Assembly: GCA_964034945.1 (NCBI GenBank)
Contig: OZ035960.1
Coordinates: 115,671,824 to 115,735,823, forward strand
Origin: Chrysopilus asiliformis
Taxonomy: Eukaryota; Arthropoda; Insecta; Diptera; Rhagionidae
Direction of reading: 5' to 3'
Length of the DNA stretch: 64,000 bases
Shown: piece by piece, positions 50,646-62,700 of the stretch
Layout: each line of letters opens with the position of its first letter
Position numbering within the stretch: the first letter of the stretch is position 1
Made by a program: the position numbers and the translations under genes
The notes under the pieces: generated by a model
Database searches by the model: none
What the model was told of the DNA's origin: nothing
The model's input: the letters and a program-made list of their open reading frames with translations, nothing else

Positions 50646-52135
50646 TTAGCCATCATTATCCGTTTTATCATTATCTTGTTCGCCGTCAAAGAATTCATTC
50701 TTCGGTTCGACCATTCGATCCTCATCCGACTGACTTATTCTAACATCCGGATCGGATTCGTCCTTTTGCCGACTCTCGTCAATGTCCAGTCCATCTTCCG
50801 GTATATTAAACATTTGAACACTAGGCGCATGTTGGCACATTTTCAGATTCTCGTATACGTGTTTCACAATTAACTCCAAATATTGTTTGGTGTTCGCATT
50901 CTCCGTTCTTGAGCCAATATCCGGATGCAATGTGAAATCCGGTGCGAAAAATTCTAAATACTCGGTCATCGGTAATTCATTTGAAATGACCTCATCAACA
51001 AGCAGTGAGGTTTCGTAGGTCCAACAGCGGGCCACATTTCTGAGCGTGTACCCTCCCCCGCCAACGACGAGTGTGGGTACATTTAGTTCTTTGACGAATT
51101 TCACACAATCGCCGTGTCCTTTTGTACTAAGCGAGAAGCAGCCTAAACGATCACCAGCTAGGGAATCCGCCCCACATTGTAGAACAATAGCCGTTGGACG
51201 GTAGAACTCCATCACGTGGGAGACAATAGGCTTGAATACTTGAAAATAGCTCTGATCGTCGATGCCTTCTTTGAGTGGAACATTTACACTGTAATAGCGG
51301 CCAGACTCCGCCCCAACTTCGTACATATCACCGGTTCCAGGAAAGAACCAATTGCCGTATTTGTGAAACGAAACCGTCATAACGCGATCGGTTAGATAGA
51401 AGGCCTCTTGCACACCGTCTCCGTGATGCACATCGATATCAATGTATAAAACTCTCGGATGGTACTTTAATAGCTCCAGAATTCCAATTACAATATCGTT
51501 GACGTAGCAGAATCCTGAAATCATACGAAAGTAGTTTTTCAATTGGAAACTATTTCGAAATATTGAAAGGTTTTTAACCTGATGCTTCAAATTTCTTCGC
51601 ATGATGAAGACCACCCGACCAATTAATACAAATATCACTGTGGTTGTGATTAAGTTTCTGCGCCCCCTCCAGCGAAGCTCCCGTGTACATTGCACAAAAC
51701 TCAAACAATCCATCAAACACTGGACAATCTTCGCCTACGCTAAAATGCGACAAATACTTTGTATATCCAACAGCTGCAAATAGAAGGAAATTATTTCGGT
51801 ATTCAGGACATTCAAGGAAATCTCACAGTTGCATTGAATATTTTGTGGAGTCACTTGCTGCAGGAATTCGATGTATTCTTCACTGTGAAATCTCAGCATA
51901 TCCTGGGCGCTAGCTCTGCAACATAAATAAACAAAATAAACTACTGACAAAATAAACTACTGAGGAAGACAATTTACTTGTACGGCCGATAGATCTTCAT
52001 TTTCTTGTGGAGTCCGTAGTTCATAACCAACGAATGCGACACTGAAAGACGATGCGGTTTCATAGGATGGCCGGGACCATAGTGGAAGTTTCCCACTTCC
52101 GGATTATAGAAGTACGAGACTCGTCTATTGCTCAT
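50646..52135 (-). CDS. HDAC3: HDAC3: class I histone deacetylase
   Basis: Four minus-strand exons (52135-51978, 51915-51827, 51773-51579, 51514-50646) give 436 residues; human HDAC3 has 428. The N-terminus reads [20 protein letters not shown] then [18 protein letters not shown]. Catalytic features: the His-His pair in [20 protein letters not shown], zinc ligands in [20 protein letters not shown] and in [14 protein letters not shown], and the transition-state Tyr in [34 protein letters not shown] and the acidic tail ([16 protein letters not shown]) place it with HDAC3 and not HDAC1/2. It is a nuclear enzyme that needs the NCoR/SMRTER corepressor to be active. All key residues are intact. Confidence 0.97.
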
Positions 52136-53711
52136 CTTGCTTGGCGAATGTGTTTTTGAAGAACAGTATTACTATTAATATAAACAAAATCACTAATAAT
52201 TGACGTGTCAATGTAAAATCTAATGGCATAATAAAAATTAGAAACAAAGCATTTTTAGAGCAATTCACGCGAGAAATTCAGTGCTGTTATTTGTAATTTA
52301 CTGAACTGTCATAACAGCGTTCACAGGTCCTAGTTGGGTTCGAAGTCAACACGAGGTATTTGCTCTGTTTTGTTCTATGAATTTCCATGGATTTTTTTGT
52401 TGGTAAAATAATTGAAGACAACGCCATCTAGATGTGAAAAATTCATTCATAAAATAAATTTTTCACAGCGAACTGTCGTGGTTCTTGTTCTGGTCGGTGG
52501 TGGCGCTAGTGTCTGAGTGCAGACGTCTGTACCCAGTCAAATTCAATTTTTGTAAAATCTGTTATTAACAATAATCGTTAACTGTTTTCCATACGAGCCT
52601 TTTTTCAATTTGAACTACACAAAATCTAGCTGTAAAAAATCGAACGAAGTGACGCGCCAATGTAATATTCTGTATTTTGTACACAAAAATACCTTCACAA
52701 AGATTAAACTATGCAACACTTTTATTTATTTATTTATTTTTTCTTTTCTTTTTACAATTAGCAATATTATATATTCATAATAATAATCTTACTTATAATA
52801 CAATTACTACATTCAATTTTTTTTTACTTTTATATAATTTTTTTTCATGAAATCTTAAATTTGATTTTTCTATGTTGACAAAAATTCAACAAATTACTAA
52901 ACATCTTTGGTATTTACTAAATACATAATTCTTACAATCAAATATGCATTAAAATTAATCGATTTTATATAATTTCTATTATAAATTTGTATGATTTGAA
53001 AAAATAAAGAAGTGAACTTAAAACAAATACACAGAAATTAATTTTTGCAAACACATTTCGGCAGCTGCACTTTTGCGTGATTATTTTTTAAAGAGTTTTT
53101 TGTGTCTATTGAAAAGAAGTTTATATAAATTGCACATACTATTTTAAAAATCTATAACTTTGACAAAACAAAAAAAAAAAGATGATTGAAATTGCCATTC
53201 TTAAAAATGTTAAAAAAATATTAAAAAAGTCAAGGGGATTTTTTGAGTATAAAAAAGTGACAAGATGTTGAACGTGCTTAGTTTTTATTTCGTAGCCGCT
53301 GATTCGATTTATTCATCTCGGCTTTGAGCTTTTACTTTACGGCTGTGACATGCTATTAACCTATTTTGCGAAATATTTAACTCGCCCTCTCCAATCATCT
53401 TACAATCCTTGAGAATACGTAGTTTAAGCTTGCAAAAATGCAAGAAAACATCTTACATCTTGGCACACTTATATGCTCAAATATCTAATATTATTATTAC
53501 GAATATTACTTATGAAAATGTAAACACAGAGGATAAATTTAAAAGAAACTAATCGATAAGCTATGGTATTTTGTTCTCCTCAAAAAAAAAAAAAAAAAAA
53601 AATTAGAGCGTGTAAATATTCGCCAAGTGTCCCTGGAATTTTCAAAACATTCTCGCAATTGTCCCCGGCAAAAAAAAACTTTCCCTACTAGCCATTCTTT
53701 TTGATAAACAT
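52136..53711. other. Between HDAC3 and the KDM2 3' end
   Basis: About 1.6 kb of A+T-rich DNA, with poly-A runs near 53167-53180 and 53584-53602. It holds the HDAC3 promoter side and the KDM2 3' flank. No coding exon recognised. Confidence 0.5.
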
Positions 53712-56700
53712 TTAATTGAGGTTGATTTTCCTTTTCACAACTAATTTAATATCTTTGACTTGTAAATTGTGCTTTGACTTAGCAGCGAACTTGATCACAG
53801 CTTGTGTTGAGACTAGCGGCACATGCCTTAAATCTACCCACGTCAACTGTTCACACTTGCTCAGATAGTCCAACGATAGTTCCGTAACAAGTCGACAACT
53901 GCTTAAATTTAATTCAACTAAAGTATTTATGGCACTCGGACAGGTACCGATTTGTGCAATACCTGCGTCGGTGACTCGTTGGCAGGACGACAGATCCAGG
54001 TGAATTAGCGATGGTAGGCCCTGTGTGATGTAGCGAAGTGCTACGTCCGAAATATCGGTTCCAGCGATTTTCAGCGTTTTCAGATTCCTCAAGCGTGACT
54101 TAGAATCCGTTAGACCTGGCCGAGAATCCTTCGGCGGCGACAAAATCTCACGAATTGCGGAATCGTTGAGGCCACGAACAAAACTCATGTCGAGCACCTG
54201 CAGCGGCGGACAGAGGCAGGTATGGAGCGCTAATATTGCTTGGATTGGGGTGTTTTGCAGACTGAGATTCTTCAAACCCGGTAAACGGGCGATTATCCAG
54301 GCTAATTGACGCTTTGCAATCTGCGTCCAATCAAGAATGAGATGCTCTGGCTGTCGTCGAACAATAGCCGTCAGCAGAGCTGCTGATAATTTGAGCTCCG
54401 AACAATTCATGTATTTCCACAGCGACGGATCAACAGACACCGTTGACCAGATTTTACACACGGCTGAGCAAACGACCAACGTTTCCGGTGGTAAATACCG
54501 AAAGATCGCCTTCAGACATGTCGGATCCAGGGCTAAATGATTACTGGGTGCGACTGGCATATGGAATTGTGCTGGCCTAACGACATGCGTTGGCTTTTTC
54601 AGAACTCTTGTGGACGTACCGAGAATTTTGTAAGCGAGTTCATTTCTTATGGCGTTCCTCTTTCGCAACAAGCTTGATTCAGATGTCTCCCCTCCTGTTG
54701 AGCCAGCTTCGGCATTCTGGCTGGTACCTGCGCTACCGTCATTGCTTTTTCGACGTTTCGCATCTGCAGCGCTGCTGGTGTCCCCTTCCCCCTCTTTGTT
54801 GTTATTGTCGTTGCGGATTTTATCGCTTGGCTCCTGGTTTGCTTTCTCATTGCTGCTGCCAGAATCCTTTTTCTGATCCCTTTTAAGCGGTGATTCAGAC
54901 TCTGATTCACTTGAGACGCCAAATTCATGATTGGCATCCAATAACGCTTTATTTTCGACTGCAGAAGCGTCACTACTGATCGACATTCGACGGATCTCCG
55001 ATGATTTCTGACGGGCACGAAAGTGACGAGGCTGAAATTTCATTAAAAAAAATTAGTAAGTGTTGGTTTTTTGTAAGTTATGTAGTTTTTTCGAATAACA
55101 TGCAGGATAAATGACCTCCCCCCTCTTTTTCGACATCTCTCCCCTCATAACTCTTGAAGTGTTCGACCGATTCGGATGTGGTTTTCTGTATTGGATAGAG
55201 GATCTTGCCATTAAGCGTCTGGCCCGTGAATTCCCTTTTCAGCTATCTTCTAGATTGCTGAAGGGATTTGATTGGGTATTTAATAAATCGAGCTTTAAAT
55301 TTGCCCACCCTTTCCCCTGTAGCACCTCCCCTGATATCTCCTGAATCGTTAAAGCGATTTTTATCCAAAGATTGGTGGTTTTAGTTTGAGTTTGAGTGAA
55401 AAAATTGATCTCACTTTAGAATATAAAAACTCAAAACGAATGGTTCCGTAAGGATAACGAAAATATCGTTTTTTCCACTTTTTCTCGAGACAATTATCGA
55501 AAGGGGGATTTCTAAAACGTATACCAAATACTGTAACCCGAAAATGACTAGTTCACATTCCAATTACCTTATAATCGTTATTCTTTCCAGATTTACAGCA
55601 CGATGGACACTCCCAACTGTTCGGCAGGTCCTCGTTGACGATCCCTTTTGTACTTTGAGCATTTTTTTGTGCGCAGTCGGGATGTGCGATCTCATAGCAA
55701 ACCGAGCATTCCATCAGCGCCGATGGCCCTTCCAGTGACGCCTGCAACTTGGCCTGCGGAGAGACGGGGGTCTGCCGCCAACCGTCCAAGTGACAGTAAA
55801 CGCATTGAGCAGTCACTGGCAACATCGGCGACAGACACTGACGCATCATGCAGGTCTGCTTAGCCCGGCCGGGACCTCCAAACTTCACCATATCCAAGCA
55901 GAAGCTGCACTCTCCACAGTCCGATCGCTGGCATGCCTCACAGTTTTTGCATCGCGTCCGTCGCCGTCTCGGCTGTCCATTGTTTGATGAGGAATTCGAG
56001 TTGTTATTATGGCTTTTTGTGGATTGATTCGAATCACTGCCGCCCCCTCCACCGTCCGAATTCAATGCGTTATTATTGTTACTGTGGGTGATAATGTTGG
56101 GTGGCGCTTGTTTCTTCTGGGCAGGAGTTTTATTCATGCATCGATTCGCCGCCGCCGGTGCAACGAAATTTCGATCCTCGGACATTGATTGACTATTATT
56201 GATTACGGATGTGTCACTGTGATTTCCAGCGTTTTCAATTTTTATCGATGCTTGCTCTGTGTTTGTAAAGTTCTCTACTTCCATGCGACTATTGGCTCTG
56301 TGTTCGCTGGAATCGGTGAAATTATCCGGCTCTTCTTTCTTCGCTTCGACCAGCATTGAATTCTCAAACGTTTCTATCGGTTTTTTGTTACATTTGTCTG
56401 GTTTAAGAATTGCATCTCCCGTGACAGCCAAGTCTGGCTTATCCTTGCAATGTCTCTCGACCAAGGTCCGGACATCCTTAATTAATGCCACAGGATCCTT
56501 GATTAGGTCGGGTACATTCTTCTTTTGCGGTGGTAGATCATACAAATACATTACGATTTCCTAAAATAAATAGAATTTCAAAAATAATTATTCTTTGTGG
56601 TTAAAACTAAACTCAAATACCTTCAATCCGAATAGCTCGTAATGCGTTAAATGCACATGTGGTTTGGTAGCGGCTTCCTCTTCGTTTGATGGCTCCCCAT

Positions 56701-59700
56701 CCAAATGCGATCTGCCCAGCAGAGTGTAAACATACCTGGCCAACACATACCACAGCATTTCGGTGAAGAAGGGATACCGGAATTTCTGCGGCACTTTTGT
56801 TGCATCCTCGACTTGTGCGATTTTTAATTGTTTTACGATTCCGAATGAATGTAGAAAATTCCCACCAAAAACCAAAGAATCGCTTGGCGTGTAAACAGCA
56901 TGAATCCAACCGGTTGGTATGAAAAATGTATTGCCAGCGGTTAGATAGACCCGGGCACACTTCTCCACCGTATCACCGAAGAAAACATCCGATTGCTTAC
57001 CGGATAGAACCCATTTTTCATATAATAGTAGATTCTTCTCCGTCGGTGGGATCAGCCAAAAGACTTTGCTGCCCTTCAAAATGTGATACCAAACGGACGT
57101 TCCACCGAAATCAACGTGGAAATCTGTGTAGCAGTTCTTCACAGACATTAAGCAATATTTTTGTACTTTTGGATACATCATGTCCTCGATTGAATTCGTT
57201 CCCTCCACCTGAGCCTCCTTCAGCTGCTTCGGCCACACAACGTCGACCCAATCAATTTTCCGTACCAGCGAGGGACTCTGAACGAAATCATCGAGTTTTG
57301 TGTGGGAGAACTCCAGCGATATGACATTTAGTAGACGCTCTTTGTTCGGGTCCTCGTAATACTGTTGCCAATCCTTCATCGTCATTTGAAGATTCTTCTG
57401 CGTATTGACGTCCATTACGTCGAGAATCCGACGGGAGCCGACACACATTCGAACATCGTCGATTGTGAAGTCTGCTGTTGGCACGCTTAAACCGAGATCA
57501 CTTTGTTCACGAAATAATAGTGGGATATTGAAGCCGTATTGTTGAATGAAACTGAAATTTAAAAAAAAACATACAGTTTCTTAGATCAATTTAGAGTTTT
57601 GGCACAAACAACATATAGATAGCCAACGCTCGCTGGAACAAAATCTTGTTGTATGAGACTAAACTTAGAGAGCTTTCAAAAACCAAGAAAACTTTTGTCT
57701 CTCTCTGTGAGATCGTTTGCTTCACTTTAATTCACTTCAATTTTATTTGGTTTCTCATGGAAAATGCTTTTTCGGTTTATGAACAGCCTTTAGGGAGAAA
57801 TGTGAATTAAAAATCGAGTTTTTTTTGTGAATTAGTATGTGGCACTGCACTGTGGGCCAACCGAGTTTCTGGACATAACGAGGAAGGGGATTGCAGGGCA
57901 AAAGACGGGGTAAATTGCTTGCGGAAGCTTGTCCGCGATATTCTTTATCAAACTCAGGAAGCTACATCCCAATCAGGGGAATAATATAGAAGCGGGGGTT
58001 CTGAACGAGGGGACATAAAAACGGAAAATACATCACACTTTTAGGGTGGAGAAGGGGAGGTATCTGATAGTGTGACGGCTGTGTTAGTATATAAACATCA
58101 TACAAAAATTCACGAAAAATGTGTGGAGAGGAGAGGGAGAGAAGAGGGAGAGGGAGAGGGAGAGGGAGAGGGAGAGGGAGAGGGAGAGGGAGAGGGAGAG
58201 GGAGAGGGAGAGGGAGAGGGAGAGGGAGAGGGAGAGGGAGAGGGAGAGGGAGAGGGAGAGGGAGAGGGAGAGGGAGAGGGAGAGGGAGAGGGAGAGGGAG
58301 AGGGAGAGGGAGAGGGAGAGGGAGAGGGAGAGGGAGAGGGAGAGGGAGAGGGAGAGGGAGAGGGAGAGGGAGAGGGAGAGGGAGAGGGAGAGGGAGAGGG
58401 AGAGGGAGAGGGAGAGGGAGAGGGAGAGGGAGAGGGAGAGGGAGAGGGAGAGGAGAGGGAGAGGAGAGGGAGAGGAGAGGGAGAGGAGAGGGAGAGGAGA
58501 GGGAGAGGAGAGAGAGAGGAGAGGGAGAGGAGAGGAGAGGAGAGGGAGAGGAGAGGGACGAGTCCGAAAACTGTAAAATTAGCGTGACGTATTTTAAAGA
58601 CAGTCCCTTTATAAAAATATTAATAACTCCTGTAACTGGAAAAAACAAATTAAGCCTTGAAGAATAACTTTGCGAGTAGTAATGAAGCTTTACAAGCCAA
58701 CAATTAACTTTGGTGCGATAAGAGTTTCGACATTGTTGTAAAATAGTTAATTTACCGCAATTGAAACGGAAGGTGATTACATTGTACGGGAAAAGCTGCA
58801 ATTCATAACTCCAGAAATGTTAAACCGAATGAATTTTCCATTTTTTTTTACCAATCTTCTTTTAATAATGCGAGAAGTTAGCATTTTAAATCTTGCTAAA
58901 TAAGAAATATAATACTTTTTGATATTTCAAACCACCTACTAAACTCTTGTCGTGAAAAAAATACATCATTGCTGACAAATTCATTAAAAATGATAATTAA
59001 AACTAATCTCTAACAAATCAAAACAATTTCCCCAAATTTTCAATAAACCCGATATATACATATTCCAATGAGAATACATTAAATTATTAAAGTATATTGT
59101 CTTTCCATGTGAGCTAATTTAGATCTTGGCAATTATGTACGACGATAAGATTAATCGAAATTCATGGCAATAAAGAATGCCACAAAAACAAATCTATTTT
59201 TTTTTGTGTGTGAATCGATTAGTTAAAGGCAAGGGGCTATTTTTAGACATACGTAATATTGTGCTCGAAAAACTTGCTAGATATTCCAGCATAAATGGAC
59301 AAAAACAACAAAACTTCTCTCCTGACCGTCTGATCCGATGCATAGATCTGAACTGAAGCCAAATGTTGGAAAATGTTGTTCTTCATGGCTCTTTTTGTGT
59401 ATCCGGTTTTCTTTCACAGCATACTGAATATTACTTCGTTATACTCACCCGACAGTTAAATCGGATCCCTTCATCTCGCGCACCATTCCAGACTGCGCGA
59501 ACCTGGACGACTCCAGCTTCTCAGCAACGCTGAATCCTCGCACACCTTCCGAGTCATCGTCACCTAAAGCCCATTCCTCCGAGTAGAGCTTCCGTTGTTT
59601 TCTCTCACGCTGGAATTTCATGGAAATAAGAAAACACTAAAATTATTATCGTTTCGTCAAATGAAAGACCAAATTTATTTATGAACAAGAAGAGATTCTC

Positions 59701-62700
59701 CCATCATCCGAAAATAAAAAAACAATCCCAATTAATTTCGAATTGAAATTCTATTCTCCGTAGGACGCTTCAGCCATGCTCTCTGTTTACATTGGAATTT
59801 GAATTAAGTTTCCGTATACTATTAGATAAATTTCCCTTTATTCGGTAATGAATCAATTAATGAAATTAAAATCGGTATAAGGTGGACGGTGATAGGGGAT
59901 TTCTGACGTAATACCTGATAAATATGTAGATTTGTTATTAATTTAATATTTAATCAACTGATGTTTACGGATGCGTGCCTGTGTGGATCGAAATTTTGTA
60001 TTTAATAAGATCAAATCACTTTGAAAAACACGAGAGAAGTAATAGAGAAATCGTTGCCAAAAAACAAGCCTGACTTTATTCGCTTTGCAAAGCTCTAATT
60101 TGAAAAGGACTCAACCGATTGAACTTAAATTTTGGCTGAGACAACGAATCCAATTTTTTTTCTTGTTATGCCGACTCCCGTTATGCCGACTTCCGCCACA
60201 TTCCCCCCGTCAAATGTATGATCTAAAGTCACCAAGAGTTCGGGGCTTTATTTTGTAAATTCAATTACGTTTTCATTTATCCGGCTTAAAATTCCGGTTT
60301 TCGATATAAAATATGCAAAATATAATATAGTAGGATTATAAAAAAATATATTAAAACACTTTACATACTTTTTTACATGAATTTTTGGCATCGGAATTTT
60401 GACTGGAAAACATCTTTTGATGACCAATACCTCGAGTTGGCGGCGACGCCAAATTCTAATTATCGGACAGAAAAAATAAATTATAGCAGTGTGTGTTTTG
60501 GAATTACAATTAAAATTTTTTTTTTGGAAAGAAATGTCCGTCTGTTTGTTTGCGAATACGATAAAACTCGTGAAAGAATTGAGTTAAAGGCGAAATAAGT
60601 GGGGAAAAGGGATCGTAATGATGGGACTTTGTTCTGCTGTCGAACTTCGATAACTAAAACTTGAAGGAAACGGAAAAAACGTTAACTTGGCAATATATAT
60701 ATATATTTTTACATAATACAGTAGAATTCCGATAATTCGTATTTCAAGGGACCAGCAAATTCATACGAATTAGCGGGATATACGAATTATCGGGGTACGA
60801 ATGATCGGGATTCTACTGTAGTGAGAATATCTCGAGAAAGTGTGAAGATAGCGAATAACGGTAAATGAATAAATTGTAGGATATGTTATTTTCTTGAATT
60901 CATCTCATATATTGAACTAGCTTGCATACCCGTCGTTGCCGGGTTAAGTTTTTTGTCTAAGTTTTAGAATACGAAGAAAACCGGAAAGAACTTAAAAACT
61001 TCTCTATGTTGGGGCTGGACCCCCGACGAACATCTATGCCAAATTTCAGGCCAATCGGTTCAGTAGTTTCTCCGCGAAAGAGTAACAGCGCAAAAACTAA
61101 GTTTCGAAATAACTTCACCCCCTCCCCTTACCCCTCGCGGTACTTTTCCGTATGCCTATGTTGGAACCAGAACTACCACAGACAATCATGCCAAATTTTA
61201 AGACAATCGGTTCAGCCGTTTTTGCGTGAGAGGAACAGACAGACAGACACCAACTCATTTTTATATATTAGTATGATTACCAACAAACCGGCCGTTTCGT
61301 AAAAGCCTGAATTTTTTTCCTACAATTTTTTCCGGTATATCTCGATAACGGTTTGAGATACTGAATTCTAGTAACAGATCACAGCGTAGGAAATTTAATT
61401 GCCTTCAACTTTTGTCACACATAAAACTAGGAGAAATTTCGGAGTAAATCGCAATAAACAAAATTGGGATTTTCAAAAAGCCATCATTTTGCCCATTTCC
61501 GGTTAACGAATTTCCACAGAGTCGTTCTATTCCAGAATTTAACATCCCTGTACAGTTTCAAGGCTCTAGCTCTAGTACATTTTGAGAAATCTAGTACACA
61601 GACGGACAGACAGAAATATACTTTTGTTTTTTAGGCAGAATTATGAAATATAAAATGAATATTGTTATGTAACCTTGCTAAAACTTGTAGTATAACATAC
61701 TATGTAAAAATCTAGTTTACTTCCTCGCCCTTTGTGACAGTAGTTTTCAACCTTTTTTTTCTCTCGTTAGTCCGTTTTTGAAATAAAGTGCCATTTGTAC
61801 CAACGCAATTTAGTAAACTATGCTTAACAAAAATTTATTTCAGTCGCAGATTTTATAGGGATTAAGGAGGCTTACAGCCTTTTTTAAGAAGAGTACGCGA
61901 GAATGGCTCTTAAAGTTATTATAAAAGGATTGACGACTCCCTTCTACAACTTTGATTGTAAAACTTGTGCTACAATAAAAAAACTTCAACGTTCAAAGTG
62001 AAATATAATTGAAAATTTGGTGAAAAATCATTGAAGCTGAGGATTCTTCGTTAAATAACCTACACTTCATTAATTTTTATTAGACTCGTTACTTTTTTAA
62101 TTTCATAAAAAAAAATGGTTTCATAATAAAATCGCTGCCTCCACCAAACCCCGGAAACCTTGCTAAAATTTGAATAAAAATTGACACCTTCAAGTGTATT
62201 TAAAAAGATCTTAATTGGCTTTTAATAAACAAACTTATTTCTAAAACGTTAAATAACAGAAATTACAGGCAAATCTCCTACAACAATCCAAGGTAGTAAA
62301 AACGTCTCGTAGAAAAGTTGAAGAGTCATTCACACGGACTATTTATAAAACTTTTTATTCCAGTTGGTCTACTTATCGCTTACAAATAGTGAGTTTCATT
62401 TAAAGTAATTTAAGTTAAACGTAAGTTGTTCTGCGAATATACTTTATTAGTGCAAAAGTTCAAAAGTAGAATTCTTGTTTTAAGAAAAAGTTTAGGATGG
62501 CTTTGTGTGTCAGGAAGTAAAAAAGTTTCGTCCCGCAGCTCCCGGATACTCATTCAAACAGGAAATAAATGCTTATGGAAGATGTACCAAGTGGTGTTCA
62601 GCCCAAGGTTATGCCACAAGTTGAATCGGTAGGGAATCTCTGATGGATTTCTCAGGCATGCGAAGTGACGTTGCTCTCTTTTCCATGAGAATCCTGGCTA

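Noticed and set aside
58072..58667. Long open frames of Glu-Gly, Arg-Gly and Pro-Leu repeats on both strands
   Set aside because: They are the six-frame reading of the (GGGAGA)n microsatellite inside a KDM2 intron, not proteins.
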